Shown piece by piece: positions 45,201-55,814 of a stretch of 64,000 nt of DNA. A program made the position numbers and the translations under genes. The stretch comes from Rhizobium sp. NFR03 (GTDB lineage Bacteria > Pseudomonadota > Alphaproteobacteria > Rhizobiales > Rhizobiaceae): the NCBI RefSeq assembly GCF_900111275.1, contig NZ_FOGR01000003.1:124001-188000 (forward strand). Direction: 5' to 3'. The number at the start of each line of letters is the position of its first letter. Position 1 is the stretch's first letter. The notes beneath the pieces are model-generated. The model was not told where the DNA came from and did not search any database. It saw only the letters and a list, made by a program, of their open reading frames with translations.

Positions 45201-46646
45201 TCAGGCGTTCAGCGCGCGACCATAGGCGTCGAGCACGCTTTCCTTCATCGTTTCCGAGATCGTCGGATGCGGGAAGATGGTGTGCATCAAATCTTCCTCG
45301 GTCGTCTCGAGGTTCATGGCGACGACGAAGCCCTGGATGAGCTCCGTCACTTCGGCGCCCACGAGATGTGCGCCGATCAGCTCGCCCGTCTTCTTGTCGA
45401 AGATGGTCTTCACCATGCCCTGGTCTTCACCCAGAGCGATCGCCTTGCCGTTGGCAACGAAGGGGAACCGTCCGACGCGGATCTCGCGCCCTTCCGCCTT
45501 GGCTTTGGCTTCCGTCAGCCCGACGGAGGCAACCTGCGGGTTGCAGTAGGTGCAGCCCGGGATCTTCAGCTTGTCCATCGGATGGACATTCGGCAGGCCC
45601 GCGATTTTCTCGATGCAGATAACGGCTTCGTGCTCTGCCTTGTGCGCGAGCATCGGCGGCCCAGCAACGTCGCCGATTGCGTAAAGGCCGGGAACATTGG
45701 TCTTGCCGTAGCCATCGATGACGATGCACCCGCGATCCGTCTTCACGCCCAGTCCTTCAAGGCCGAGGTTCTCGATGTTGCCGACAACGCCGACGGCCGA
45801 AATCATCCGGTCGGCCGTGATCTTCTCGATCGTGCCATCCTTCTTCTCGACATGCGCCGTGATGCTGTCGGCGCCCTTCTCGACCTTGGAAACCTTGGCC
45901 TCAAGAAGGATCTTCATGCCCTGCTTGTCGAACTGCTTCTTGGCGAAGGCCGAGATCTCGGCATCCTCGACCGGCATGACCTGACCCAGAACTTCGACGA
46001 CCGTCACATCGACACCCATGGTGCGATAGAAGGAGGCAAATTCGATGCCGATGGCACCGGAGCCCATAACCAGCAACGACTTCGGCATCTGCTCCGGCTT
46101 CATCGCCTCGAAATAGGTCCAGATGAGCTTGCCGTCCGGCTCGATGCCGGGCAGAGCGCGCGGACGGGCGCCGGTGGCGATGATGATATGCTTGGCCGTA
46201 TAGGTGCCTTCGCCCAGCGTGTTCTTCGGGATCGGGCCCTGCGGCTGAACGATCGGCTTCGTGATCGGTCCGACAAGGATTTCGCCGGGCTTCGTCAGCT
46301 TGGCCTCGCCCCAGATGATATCGACCTTGTTCTTCTTGAACAGGAAGCCGACGCCGCCGTTCATGCGCTCGGCGATGCCGCGCGAGCGGGCGACGATGGC
46401 CTTGATGTCCGGCGAGATCGTGCCTTCGAGCGTCAAGCCGTAGTTCTTGGCATGCTGAGCGCTGTGCAGCACATCGGCCGAACGCAACAGCGCCTTGGTG
46501 GGAATGCAACCCCAGTTGGAGCAGATGCCAGCCAGATGCTCGCGCTCGACGACGGCCACCTTCATGCCCAGCTGCGCCGCGCGGATCGCCGCGATGTAGC
46601 CGCCCGGACCGGAGCCGATGATGATGACGTCGTAATTCTGAGCCAT
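45201..46646 (-). CDS. lpdA: Dihydrolipoamide dehydrogenase (E3)
   Basis: The FAD flavoprotein that reoxidises dihydrolipoamide with NAD+ in the pyruvate dehydrogenase complex. The N-terminal FAD motif is VIIIGSGPGGYIAAIRAAQL. The redox-active disulfide is in GICSNWGCIPTKALL. The NAD motif is LLVMGSGAIGIEFASFY, the second FAD motif YAIGDVAGPPMLAHKAEHE, and the C-terminal HPTISE holds the catalytic His of the dimer partner. Length is 481 residues. It is downstream of pdhABC with a GDSL hydrolase gene between, an order usual in rhizobia. Confidence 0.97.
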   Translation of the reverse strand: MAQNYDVIIIGSGPGGYIAAIRAAQLGMKVAVVEREHLAGICSNWGCIPTKALLRSADVLHSAQHAKNYGLTLEGTISPDIKAIVARSRGIAERMNGGVGFLFKKNKVDIIWGEAKLTKPGEILVGPITKPIVQPQGPIPKNTLGEGTYTAKHIIIATGARPRALPGIEPDGKLIWTYFEAMKPEQMPKSLLVMGSGAIGIEFASFYRTMGVDVTVVEVLGQVMPVEDAEISAFAKKQFDKQGMKILLEAKVSKVEKGADSITAHVEKKDGTIEKITADRMISAVGVVGNIENLGLEGLGVKTDRGCIVIDGYGKTNVPGLYAIGDVAGPPMLAHKAEHEAVICIEKIAGLPNVHPMDKLKIPGCTYCNPQVASVGLTEAKAKAEGREIRVGRFPFVANGKAIALGEDQGMVKTIFDKKTGELIGAHLVGAEVTELIQGFVVAMNLETTEEDLMHTIFPHPTISETMKESVLDAYGRALNA

Positions 46647-46751
46647 GCCTTGCGTTTCCTGTTTTCAAGGCGCGCTTGGGGCGCTGCCGTTCTATGTCTT
46701 CTACGACCGCATTGTCCCGCAGCGAAGCAAAGAGCCTCGCCGGGAAATGCT

Positions 46752-47390
46752 CTAGAGGCCGAGCATCACGCGGACGATCGGCTCGAGGCCGCGTCCGATC
46801 GCTCTTGTATTTTCTGCATCGAGATGGATGCCGTCGATGGGCGTCGTCTTGGCCACCGATCCGGCATCGAAAAATCCGCATCCCGTTTCGTCGGCAAGGT
46901 CCGCATATAGCGAAGCCAGCATAGCCGACTGCTCCCGGGCACCGGCAAACATCGCAGCGAAGGCCGCGTTTGCCGTTTCACAGGCCACTGGCGGCGCAAC
47001 GATCAGAATGTCCGGCACATCCGCCTCGAACGACCATGCGTGATGCCGGACGAGTTCGATCAGACGTTCGATGCCCTGGACAGCGCCAAAGGCGGTGCCG
47101 TGGACGACCGGCTTCATATCATTGGTACCGAGCAGGATGATCACGAGATCGATCGGATCATGGCTGTGCAGTACGGTTGGAAGAATGCGGGCGCCATTGC
47201 GATCCGCATCGGCGAGGTGGTCGTCATAAGCCGTCGTCCGGCCGTTCAGACCTTCGGCGATGACATGAACACCCTCGCCGAGCGCATTTCCGAGCACCGT
47301 CGGCCAGCGATCCGCCAGCGCATGCCGTCCGGGAGCAGCCGCGTCATATGCCCAAGTGAGGCTATCGCCGTAGCAGAGGACTGTCTTCAT
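46752..47390 (-). CDS. SGNH/GDSL hydrolase (arylesterase-like)
   Basis: A 212-residue serine hydrolase. Block I is VLCYGDSLTWAYDAA with the nucleophilic Ser; block II includes EGLNGRTTAYDD with the oxyanion Gly; block III is ILLGTNDMKP with the Asn; and block V is TPIDGIHLDAENTRAIG with the Asp-x-x-His pair. It lacks a signal peptide, so the enzyme is cytoplasmic. Similar proteins from rhizobia and Pseudomonas act on aryl esters, and some perhydrolyse carboxylic acids; the natural substrate is unknown. It lies between pdhC and lpdA, separated from pdhC by a terminator-like hairpin. Confidence 0.9.
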   Translation of the reverse strand: MKTVLCYGDSLTWAYDAAAPGRHALADRWPTVLGNALGEGVHVIAEGLNGRTTAYDDHLADADRNGARILPTVLHSHDPIDLVIILLGTNDMKPVVHGTAFGAVQGIERLIELVRHHAWSFEADVPDILIVAPPVACETANAAFAAMFAGAREQSAMLASLYADLADETGCGFFDAGSVAKTTPIDGIHLDAENTRAIGRGLEPIVRVMLGL

Positions 47391-47422
47391 CTCGTCGCCG
47401 CCTCCCCGTCATTCCACAAGAA

Positions 47423-47452
47423 GCGGCGGAACGCATCGTGGCGCTCCGCCGC
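47423..47452 (-). terminator. Partial terminator after pdhC
   Basis: GCGGCGGA and TCCGCCGC form an 8-bp stem, followed on the minus strand by TTCTTG, just beyond the pdhC stop. It likely attenuates transcription into the hydrolase and lpdA. Confidence 0.6.
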
Positions 47453-47458
47453 CTGCAA

Positions 47459-48817
47459 TCAGACCAACATGCCCATCGGGTTTTCGATGTAGCGCTTGAA
47501 GGCGCCCAGCAGTTCGGCACCCAGCGCTCCATCCACCGCACGGTGGTCGGTGGAAAGCGTCACCGTCATGACGGTGGCTACCTTCATCTCGCCCTTCTTC
47601 ACGACGACACGCTCCTCACCTGCACCGATTGCAAGGATCGTGGCATGCGGCGGGTTCACGACGGCGGCGAAGTTCTTGACGCCCATCATGCCCATGTTGG
47701 AAACAGCCGTCGTGCCGCCCTGATATTCGTCAGGCTTCAGCTTGCGGCCCTTGGCGCGAGCGCCCAGATCCTTCATCTCGTTGGAGATGGCCGACAGGCT
47801 CTTCAGCTCGGCGGACCGGACAATCGGCGTGATGAGACCGCCCGGGATCGACACGGCAACACCGACATCGGCGTGCTTGTGCTTGACCATGCTGGTCTCG
47901 GTCCAGGAGACGTTCGCGTCAGGAACGTCGCGAAGAGCGAGCGCCAGCGCCTTGATGACCATGTCGTTCACAGACAGTTTGTAGGCTGGCTTACCGTCCT
48001 TTTCGGGAGCGGCAGCGTTCAACTGTGCGCGCAGCGACAACAGGGCATCCAGTTCGCAATCCACGGAAACGTAGAAATGCGGGATGGTCTGCTTGGATTC
48101 CTGCAAACGCTTCGCAATGGTCTTGCGCATGCCGTCATGGGGTACGAGATCGTAGGAGCCCTCGGCGAAGTTCTTCAGAACCTGCTCGTCGGACATGCCC
48201 TTCGGTGCAGAGGCCGTGGCCGGAGCAGCAGCCGTTGCCGGTGCAGCTGTCGTGGCGGGAGCAGCCTTGCCGGTACCACCGGCGACGGCCTTCTCGACGT
48301 CGCTCTTGATCACGCGGCCCTTCGGTCCCGTTCCCGTGACAGCGGAGAGGTCGAGACCGGCCTCCTTGGCAAGGCGCCGGGCAAGCGGAGACGAGAAAAC
48401 GCGCTTGTCGCCGTCCGTCTTCGCCGCTGCGGGAGCTTGGGCCTGCGGTGGGGATGCCGTCTTTTCCGAGGCCGGCGCTTCCGCCTTCGCCGGCTCGGCA
48501 TCGGCCTTTGCAGGCTGAGCTTCGGCCTTTAGCGCAGAGGCACCGCCACCCGAAGCTGCAGCGCCGACATCCTCGCCATCGGCGGCGAGAATGGCGATCA
48601 GGGCGTTGACCTTGACGCCTTCGGTGCCGGCGGGAACGACGAGCTTGGCAACGACGCCTTCATCGACGGCCTCGACTTCCATCGTCGCCTTGTCGGTTTC
48701 GATTTCAGCAATGACGTCGCCGGACTTGACGATGTCACCTTCTTTCACAAGCCATTTTGCAAGGTTGCCTTCCTCCATTGTCGGAGAAAGCGCGGGCATG
48801 GTGATGTTGATCGGCAT
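47459..48817 (-). CDS. pdhC: Dihydrolipoamide acetyltransferase (E2) of pyruvate dehydrogenase
   Basis: Core of the pyruvate dehydrogenase complex, transferring the acetyl group from lipoamide to CoA. Residues 1-80 form one lipoyl domain with the modified Lys in [15 protein letters not shown]. An Ala/Pro/Lys-rich hinge follows, then the peripheral subunit-binding domain [20 protein letters not shown] (about 140-175), a second Ala/Thr/Pro linker, and the catalytic domain from about 220 with [16 protein letters not shown] containing the active-site His. Length is 452 residues. It is 13 bases after pdhB in the same operon. A second lipoyl domain is carried by PdhB instead of by E2. Confidence 0.98.
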   Translation of the reverse strand: MPINITMPALSPTMEEGNLAKWLVKEGDIVKSGDVIAEIETDKATMEVEAVDEGVVAKLVVPAGTEGVKVNALIAILAADGEDVGAAASGGGASALKAEAQPAKADAEPAKAEAPASEKTASPPQAQAPAAAKTDGDKRVFSSPLARRLAKEAGLDLSAVTGTGPKGRVIKSDVEKAVAGGTGKAAPATTAAPATAAAPATASAPKGMSDEQVLKNFAEGSYDLVPHDGMRKTIAKRLQESKQTIPHFYVSVDCELDALLSLRAQLNAAAPEKDGKPAYKLSVNDMVIKALALALRDVPDANVSWTETSMVKHKHADVGVAVSIPGGLITPIVRSAELKSLSAISNEMKDLGARAKGRKLKPDEYQGGTTAVSNMGMMGVKNFAAVVNPPHATILAIGAGEERVVVKKGEMKVATVMTVTLSTDHRAVDGALGAELLGAFKRYIENPMGMLV

Positions 48818-48830
48818 GATCCCGCTTCCC

Positions 48831-50252
48831 TTACTTGTAGCAGACGGTCTTCACCGCCTCGACGACTTCACCGACATTCGGCAGAGCCAGCTTTTCGAGG
48901 TTTGCCGCGTAGGGCATCGGAACGTCCTTGCCGGCAATCGTCAGGATCGGTGCGTCGAGATAATCGAACGCCTGCTGCATGACGCGGGTCGCGATTTCGG
49001 TACCGACGGAAGACTGAGGATAGCCTTCCTCGACGGTGACGAGGCGGCCGGTCTTCTTGACCGATTCGATGATCGTCGGCAGGTCCATCGGACGGATCGT
49101 GCGCAGGTCGATCAGTTCGACATCGATGCCGTCCTTTTCGAGTTCGGCGATCGCCTTCAGCGAGTAGGTCATGCCAATGCCGAACGACACGATCGTGACG
49201 TCCTTGCCGGTCTTGTGGATGCGAGCCTTGCCGATCGGCAGAACGAAGTCATCCATCTTCGGCACGTCGAAAGACTGGCCATAGAGGATTTCGTTCTCAA
49301 GGAAGATGATCGGGTTCGGATCGCGGATCGCCGCCTTCAGAAGACCCTTGGCATCAGCGGCCGTATAGGGCGCGATGACCTTGAGGCCCGGAATATGGCT
49401 GTACCACGCAGCGTAATCCTGGCTGTGCTGAGCGCCGACACGCGCCGCAGCACCGTTCGGGCCGCGGAAGACGATCGGAGCACCCATCTGGCCGCCCGAC
49501 ATGTAAAGCGTCTTTGCAGCCGAGTTGATGATCTGGTCGATCGCCTGCATGGCGAAGTTGAACGTCATGAACTCCACGATCGGCTTCAGGCCGGCCATGG
49601 CCGCACCGACGCCGACGCCGGCAAAGCCGTGCTCGGTGATCGGCGTATCGACCACGCGACGTGCGCCGAATTCCTGAAGAAGGCCCTGCGTGATCTTGTA
49701 GGCGCCCTGATATTCGGCAACTTCCTCACCCATGATGAAGACGTCGCCGTCGCGGCGCATTTCCTCGGCCATGGCGTCGCGCAGCGCTTCGCGCACCGTC
49801 GTCGACACCATTTCCGTGCCGGCCGGGATATCCGGATCGGCAGCGACATCGACCTTGGGCGCAGCGGGCACCTTGCTGTCGGCCTTCGACGTTGGCTCGT
49901 CGCTCGATTCGCGAGCCTTGCCGCCAGCGTCGTTCGAGGTCGCGGTCGGCGTATCGGCGTCAGCCTTCGGCGCCGCAGGCTTCGCGTCTGCGGCCGAATC
50001 AGCGCTTTCGCCTTCCTGCAGCAGGACGGCGATGGCCGTGTTGACCTTGACGTTTTCGGTGCCGGCCTCGATCAGGATCTTCCCGATCGTGCCTTCATCG
50101 ACGGCTTCCACTTCCATGGTCGCCTTGTCGGTTTCGATTTCAGCGATCACGTCGCCGGAAGCGACGGTGTCGCCTTCCTTTTTCAACCACTTGGAAAGCG
50201 TGCCTTCTTCCATGGTCGGGGAAAGCGCGGGCATCAGAATTTCAATAGGCAT
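48831..50252 (-). CDS. pdhB: Pyruvate dehydrogenase E1 component, beta subunit, with N-terminal lipoyl domain
   Basis: The E1-beta subunit that, with PdhA, decarboxylates pyruvate using thiamine diphosphate. Residues 1-78 are a complete lipoyl domain ([34 protein letters not shown]), followed by an Ala/Asp/Lys-rich linker of about 60 residues. The E1-beta body begins near residue 150 with [20 protein letters not shown] and [20 protein letters not shown]. Its C-terminal part has [19 protein letters not shown]. The extra lipoyl domain is typical of Alphaproteobacteria and allows direct acetyl transfer or extra acyl storage. Length is 473 residues. It is 21 bases downstream of pdhA. Confidence 0.98.
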   Translation of the reverse strand: MPIEILMPALSPTMEEGTLSKWLKKEGDTVASGDVIAEIETDKATMEVEAVDEGTIGKILIEAGTENVKVNTAIAVLLQEGESADSAADAKPAAPKADADTPTATSNDAGGKARESSDEPTSKADSKVPAAPKVDVAADPDIPAGTEMVSTTVREALRDAMAEEMRRDGDVFIMGEEVAEYQGAYKITQGLLQEFGARRVVDTPITEHGFAGVGVGAAMAGLKPIVEFMTFNFAMQAIDQIINSAAKTLYMSGGQMGAPIVFRGPNGAAARVGAQHSQDYAAWYSHIPGLKVIAPYTAADAKGLLKAAIRDPNPIIFLENEILYGQSFDVPKMDDFVLPIGKARIHKTGKDVTIVSFGIGMTYSLKAIAELEKDGIDVELIDLRTIRPMDLPTIIESVKKTGRLVTVEEGYPQSSVGTEIATRVMQQAFDYLDAPILTIAGKDVPMPYAANLEKLALPNVGEVVEAVKTVCYK

Positions 50253-50273
50253 GGATCAATCCCTCGTCCCGGA

Positions 50274-51323
50274 TCACAGAAGAATGTCGGTGTAGAGCTC
50301 GGACACATCCGGCTCCGGATCGTTCTGGGCAAAATCGGCGCTATCGGCCACGATGTCGCGGACGTCCTTGTCGATCGCCTTCAGCTCGTCTTCGGTAGCC
50401 CAGCCCTTCTCCAGCAGGCGAGCCTTCACCTGCTCGATCGGGTCGTGCTCGGACCGCATCTTCTGAACTTCGTCCTTGGAGCGATACTTCGCCGGGTCGG
50501 ACATGGAGTGGCCGCGGTAGCGATAGGTCTGCATTTCGAGAATGACGGGACCCTTGCCCTCGCGGCAATGCGCAACGGCTTCCTCGCCGGCAGCCTTGAC
50601 GGCGCGAACATCCATGCCGTCAACCTGATAGCCGGGGATGCCGATGGCGGCGCCGCGCTGCGAGAAATCGACGCCAGCGGATGCGCGGGCGACCGAGGTG
50701 CCCATGGCGTAACGGTTGTTCTCGATGATGTAGATGCAGGGCAGCTTCCAGAGAGCCGCCATGTTGAAGCTCTCGTAAACCTGGCCCTGGTTGGCCGCGC
50801 CGTCGCCGAAATAAGCGAGCGAGACGTTGTCGTTGCCGCGATAGCTGTTGGCGAAGGCGAGACCGGTGCCGAGCGATACCTGCGCACCGACGATGCCGTG
50901 TCCGCCGTAGAAGTTCTTTTCCTTGGAGAACATGTGCATGGAGCCGCCCTTGCCCCTGGAGTAGCCGCCCTGACGACCCGTGAGCTCGGCCATGACGCCG
51001 CGTGCGCTCATGCCCGTTGCGAGCATGTGGCCGTGGTCGCGGTAACCCGTGATGACCTGGTCACCCTCCTTCAGAGCCATCTGCATGCCGACGACGACAG
51101 CTTCCTGACCGATGTAGAGGTGACAGAAGCCGCCGATGAAGCCCATGCCGTAGAGCTGGCCGGCCTTCTCTTCGAAACGGCGGATGAGGAGCATTTCGCG
51201 ATAGGCCTTCAGGTCCTGTTCGCGGTCAAATTCTACGATCGTGCCGTTGGCGAAATCCTTGCCTGCAGACTTGCCGACTGACTTGCCGCGGCTGGATACG
51301 GGCGCGTTCTGACGCGGAGCCAT
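50274..51323 (-). CDS. pdhA: Pyruvate dehydrogenase E1 component, alpha subunit
   Basis: The E1-alpha subunit, binding thiamine diphosphate. Residues 50-110 contain RRFEEKAGQLYGMGFIGGFC and LYIGQEAVVVGMQMAL; the cofactor-binding GDGAANQGQVYESFNMAALW lies near 175 and ENNRYAMGTSVARASA near 205. RYRGHSMSDPAKYRSKDEVQ is the phosphorylation-loop region of the E1-alpha family. Length is 349 residues. It is the first gene of pdhABC. The ribosome binding site GGGAGG is eight bases before the start codon and partly inside a leader hairpin. Confidence 0.98.
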   Translation of the reverse strand: MAPRQNAPVSSRGKSVGKSAGKDFANGTIVEFDREQDLKAYREMLLIRRFEEKAGQLYGMGFIGGFCHLYIGQEAVVVGMQMALKEGDQVITGYRDHGHMLATGMSARGVMAELTGRQGGYSRGKGGSMHMFSKEKNFYGGHGIVGAQVSLGTGLAFANSYRGNDNVSLAYFGDGAANQGQVYESFNMAALWKLPCIYIIENNRYAMGTSVARASAGVDFSQRGAAIGIPGYQVDGMDVRAVKAAGEEAVAHCREGKGPVILEMQTYRYRGHSMSDPAKYRSKDEVQKMRSEHDPIEQVKARLLEKGWATEDELKAIDKDVRDIVADSADFAQNDPEPDVSELYTDILL

Positions 51324-51331
51324 GCGATCCT

Positions 51332-51364
51332 CCCTATGGTTAGCGTTTTGCGGCTACCATAGGG
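51332..51364 (-). promoter_or_regulatory. Leader hairpin overlapping the pdhA ribosome binding site
   Basis: CCCTATGGT (51332-51340) and ACCATAGGG (51356-51364) are perfect complements; an inner AGC/GCT pair adds to the stem with one bulged base. On the mRNA the downstream arm ends in GGG, which is the first part of the GGGAGG ribosome binding site. The dyad could also bind a regulator as DNA. Confidence 0.65.
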
Positions 51365-51441
51365 AAAGACCGTGACAACAGCAATGCTATAATTGCATGG
51401 CTTATATTCTGCACAAGCAACTGAAAAACCTGTATAAATCC

Positions 51442-51466
51442 AAGTTAACGTCTTTTGAGTTAACTT
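51442..51466. promoter_or_regulatory. Inverted repeat AAGTTAAC-N9-GTTAACTT near the ftsB stop
   Basis: A perfect 8-bp dyad (51442-51449 and 51459-51466) ends five bases after the ftsB stop codon on the minus strand. It may end ftsB transcription or serve as an operator for pdhA, which begins 119 bases further. It has TTAA boxes but not the spacing of a CtrA site. Confidence 0.5.
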
Positions 51467-51471
51467 CGGAT

Positions 51472-51780
51472 TTAGTGGAAGATGACGATCTCGTCGGCGC
51501 GTGACATATTCAGTCCGAAACGTGCCTTTTCATCCAGCATGTCGCGCTCCATGGAGCCGTCACTGAGCAAAGCGACTTCCTTTTCAAGGATTTGACGCTT
51601 TTCGGTCAGCTCTTTCAATGTCGCCTGGCGCTCCACGCGCTGACGATCGAAGACTTCCGTTGCCCGCAGGCCGAAGTCGCCGTGAATCGAATGATAGGAG
51701 AAATAGGAAAGGAAGGCGATTGTGATGAGCGGCATGGCAAACCGCCCGAGTTTCCGCTTCCGATGATGCTTGGTCCACAT
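51472..51780 (-). CDS. Septum formation initiator family protein (FtsB/DivIC-like)
   Basis: A small bitopic division protein of 102 residues. A basic N-terminus MWTKHHRKRKLGRFA is followed by one membrane helix (MPLITIAFLSYFSYHSI), and then a coiled coil (about 40-80; RQRVERQATLKELTEKRQIL). The end ERDMLDEKARFGLNMSRADE is the typical FtsB tail. It joins FtsL and FtsQ at the division site. The ATG at 51780 gives the membrane segment near the N-terminus, so I prefer it over 51825; its ribosome binding site is weak. It lies between eno and pdhA, as in related rhizobia. Confidence 0.9.
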   Translation of the reverse strand: MWTKHHRKRKLGRFAMPLITIAFLSYFSYHSIHGDFGLRATEVFDRQRVERQATLKELTEKRQILEKEVALLSDGSMERDMLDEKARFGLNMSRADEIVIFH

Positions 51781-51882
51781 ACGCTGACGCCCTGCTACGC
51801 TACTGGCCTTCAAGCTAGCAGGCATGTGTTAATCGAGCGTTGACCATGACGAACATTGGAAGCCCACCCGGCTGAAACGGAA

Positions 51883-51914
51883 AAGCCCGGGCCTCCTTGC
51901 GGAAGCCCGGGCTT
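51883..51914 (-). terminator. Intrinsic terminator of eno
   Basis: AAGCCCGGGC and GCCCGGGCTT form a 10-bp stem with a T tract on the minus strand, 24 bases after the eno stop. Confidence 0.9.
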
Positions 51915-51937
51915 GTCAGAAAGCCACGTGTAAAGGA

Positions 51938-53272
<1,335 letters not shown>

Positions 53273-53298
53273 TTACAATGGCAGCGCCGGTCAGACGT

Positions 53299-54138
53299 TT
53301 AGCGCTTTGCGATAGAATCGAAAGCGAGCAGCGTTTCGAGAAGACGCGGCATATCGTCGATATTGACCATGTTCGGTCCATCCGACGGTGCGTTGTCGGG
53401 ATCCTCATGCGTCTCGATGAAGACGCCGGCGACGCCAACCGCAACGGCAGCCCGCGCCAGCGTCTCCACGAATTCGCGCTGACCGCCAGAGGATGTGCCC
53501 TGCCCGCCCGGCTGCTGTACGGAATGCGTCGCGTCGAACACCACAGGCGCGCCCAGACCTGCCATGATCGGCAGCGAGCGCATGTCGGAGACGAGGGTGT
53601 TGTAGCCGAAGGAAGCGCCGCGTTCGCAGAGAAGAACGTTCGGGTTTCCGCTCTCGGTGAATTTAGAGAGAACGTTCTTCATGTCCCAGGGCGCGAGAAA
53701 CTGGCCCTTCTTCACGTTGATCGTCCGACCGGTCTTGGCGGCGGCAATCAGCAGGTCCGTCTGGCGGCAGAGAAAGGCAGGGATCTGGAGAATATCGACT
53801 GTCGGCGCGACGAGCGCGCAGTGCTCTTCCGTATGGATGTCGGTGAGAACAGGAAAGCCGTATTCCGCCTTCAGGTCGGTGAAGATCTCCATCGCCTTCT
53901 CAAGCCCGATGCCGCGCTTGCCGGACAGAGATGTCCGGTTGGCCTTGTCGAAGGACGACTTGTAGACGAGGCCGAGGCCGAGCTTGTCGCAGAGTTCGAC
54001 CATGCGGCCAGCTATCATGAAGGCGTGGTCGCGGCTCTCCATCTGGCACGGGCCGGCGATCAGCGATAGCTTCGACCCTTGCGAAAAGGTTACAGCGCGA
54101 GCGCCCTCGCCGACGATGACGGATTCATTGGTTTTCAT
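53299..54138 (-). CDS. kdsA: 3-deoxy-8-phosphooctulonate synthase (KDO-8-phosphate synthase)
   Basis: Condenses arabinose-5-phosphate with phosphoenolpyruvate to form KDO-8-phosphate, for the inner core of lipopolysaccharide. The TIM-barrel protein of 279 residues shows [60 protein letters not shown] and [16 protein letters not shown]. The Cys of the metal-type enzymes is present in GPCQMESR. The ATG at 54138 is preferred (GGAG seven bases upstream); another ATG six bases earlier is too close to that site. It follows the VOC gene with two bases between. Confidence 0.97.
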   Translation of the reverse strand: MKTNESVIVGEGARAVTFSQGSKLSLIAGPCQMESRDHAFMIAGRMVELCDKLGLGLVYKSSFDKANRTSLSGKRGIGLEKAMEIFTDLKAEYGFPVLTDIHTEEHCALVAPTVDILQIPAFLCRQTDLLIAAAKTGRTINVKKGQFLAPWDMKNVLSKFTESGNPNVLLCERGASFGYNTLVSDMRSLPIMAGLGAPVVFDATHSVQQPGGQGTSSGGQREFVETLARAAVAVGVAGVFIETHEDPDNAPSDGPNMVNIDDMPRLLETLLAFDSIAKR

Positions 54139-54140
54139 AG

Positions 54141-55046
54141 TCATTCTCCAAATACGAAGATGGCGCCTTGTCCAGGTGCCGGAAGCACGATCAGGCGGCC
54201 TTCCCGTTTGACATGGTCGATAGCATTGTCGGCCAGCAAGGCTTCGGTAGCGGCAATGTCCCCGACGGTAAAGACGATCGCACGGGCTTTCAGCCCACGC
54301 TCCTCCAGAGGCTCATCGACACCGAGGAAGCCGCGCATTCCCGCCTCGTTCAGAACGGAGATGTGGGCATTGGCGGCCCGGATGTCCATGCCGAACGAAT
54401 GCGCCTCCGTTTCGCGTTCATCCACGACCTGCTGCAGGAAATACTGGAAATCGGTCGGGTTGGACTCGGACAGGATGACCTGCCGGATGCCGGTCACACC
54501 GTTTGCATGGGTTTCGAGCGCCGTACGTTCGGACGGCAGTGGCTGGACGCGCTGGCAGGTGAAGCAGAACAGATCCGGTGCGCGCGGGTCGCTGGCGAAC
54601 GCCAGACGAAACTGTCCGATTGTCTCCTCGCCGTCGGGCCGTTTCATTGGCCTGGAAAATTCGAGAATGCCGCCGCCGGAAAGACCTTGTTCTTGAAACC
54701 GGGCATGATCGGATACAGCATCGTCGGTGGAGAAGACAAGCGCGGAGAACCCATCCTGGCCGCGGCGAAAGCGATAGGCCAGATCACGCGCGACGAAGGT
54801 ATTGCCCTGAATGGCAGCAGCTTCGCAGTCCTCTCGCTGAGCAATGGCGAGCGGCTCCAGATAGGTTTTGTCGGCGAGGAAGACGCAGGCATTCTCGGTG
54901 CCGAACGGGTGCAGCGCGTCTCCGGCAACGGTGAAGCCAAGACGGGACAGGCGCTCGCGAGCGGTCGCCAGCGAACCGACCGGAAGAACGAGATGATCGA
55001 GATGGCGGCGGACATGGCCTGCGATTGCCGGTCGGTCGTCTCTCAT
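54141..55046 (-). CDS. VOC family protein (glyoxalase-like domain)
   Basis: A 301-residue protein of the vicinal oxygen chelate superfamily. The first unit begins [20 protein letters not shown] and continues [20 protein letters not shown], with His residues in typical metal positions. A second unit is suggested by residues 155-300 ([40 protein letters not shown]). It has the pattern of the glyoxalase-like (PF13468) group. Substrate unknown. The ATG at 55046 follows GAGGAGAAG; the open frame to 55274 is shadow. It precedes kdsA closely, so the two are likely co-transcribed. Confidence 0.87.
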   Translation of the reverse strand: MRDDRPAIAGHVRRHLDHLVLPVGSLATARERLSRLGFTVAGDALHPFGTENACVFLADKTYLEPLAIAQREDCEAAAIQGNTFVARDLAYRFRRGQDGFSALVFSTDDAVSDHARFQEQGLSGGGILEFSRPMKRPDGEETIGQFRLAFASDPRAPDLFCFTCQRVQPLPSERTALETHANGVTGIRQVILSESNPTDFQYFLQQVVDERETEAHSFGMDIRAANAHISVLNEAGMRGFLGVDEPLEERGLKARAIVFTVGDIAATEALLADNAIDHVKREGRLIVLPAPGQGAIFVFGE

Positions 55047-55161
55047 CGTCCGCTTCTCCTCGTCACGCCCGCGAGCACCGGCATTCACCGGTGCTTGGCA
55101 TCTTCGGGCCGACAATTCAAGGCTGGAGTTGGTGCGGCAGGATAGGCCCGATGGTTCAGGC

Positions 55162-55734
55162 CTAATTGCAGTTCCGCAACTGGCTGGCATAGGAAGAGGC
55201 GAGCGCTGCCGAACGTCGGGCTGTTGCCTGCAGACCGGCATTTCCGCGCCAGGAACCACGGGCATAGCCAGCATCGCCCGAGTAGTAGGCGAGATAGAGG
55301 TTATAGGCGTCGTTTAGGCCGATACCGTTCTTGCGGTGATTGCGGGCGTGGTACCAGCCCACAAAATGGATGGCATCGGAGAAGTTGGATCGCTTGGCCA
55401 TCCAGCGTCCCGTCGAGGCGCGGTACTCGTCCCACGTCCCGTCGAGCGCCTGAGAATAGCCGTAAGCGCTGGAGACGCGCTTCCACGGGATGAAGCCCAG
55501 GAGCTTCGTGCGCGGTGGCTTGGCGTGCGGGCGAAAATTCGATTCGGTCTGGATCGTTGCCATCAGGATGGGCACAGGCACGCCATACTGCTTCTCGGCG
55601 TGCCGCGCGGCACGTTGCCAGTTGTTGAACCACCCATCGCGCTGCTCGAAGATCGCGCAGGCGTTCCGGGTGTTCTTCGGCGCAGTCGCACAACCGGCGA
55701 GCGCCATCATGGCGACGATCATCAGTACACGCAT
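55162..55734 (-). CDS. Lipoprotein with lytic transglycosylase-like SLT domain
   Basis: A 190-residue lipoprotein. The signal ends with the lipobox MMALAGC, so the mature protein is anchored to a membrane in the periplasm. The fold is that of the soluble lytic transglycosylase superfamily: VPVPILMATIQTESNFRPHA has the catalytic Glu, VSSAYGYSQALDGTWDEY resembles the GxxQ motif, and NLYLAYYSGDAGYARGSW the final motif. It likely cleaves peptidoglycan glycan strands. The start is the ATG at 55734. It is separated from the VOC gene by 115 bases. Confidence 0.87.
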   Translation of the reverse strand: MRVLMIVAMMALAGCATAPKNTRNACAIFEQRDGWFNNWQRAARHAEKQYGVPVPILMATIQTESNFRPHAKPPRTKLLGFIPWKRVSSAYGYSQALDGTWDEYRASTGRWMAKRSNFSDAIHFVGWYHARNHRKNGIGLNDAYNLYLAYYSGDAGYARGSWRGNAGLQATARRSAALASSYASQLRNCN

Positions 55735-55814
55735 CGCTCTCGATCCAAGGTTCGAAAGAATGAATGACAGGTAAATGTTAAAAGAAGGTTTTGATCGATC
55801 AGGGCCGGCGCGTT

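Noticed and set aside
44184-46910. 908-codon open frame on the plus strand opposite lipA and lpdA
   Set aside because: Antisense to two certain genes; such long shadows are common in GC-rich DNA with third-position bias.
48591-51281. 896-codon open frame on the plus strand opposite pdhC, pdhB and pdhA
   Set aside because: Shadow of the pdh operon; no domain and no ribosome binding site.
51445-51463. Possible CtrA binding site (TTAA boxes)
   Set aside because: The two TTAA boxes are 11 bases apart, whereas CtrA sites need seven.
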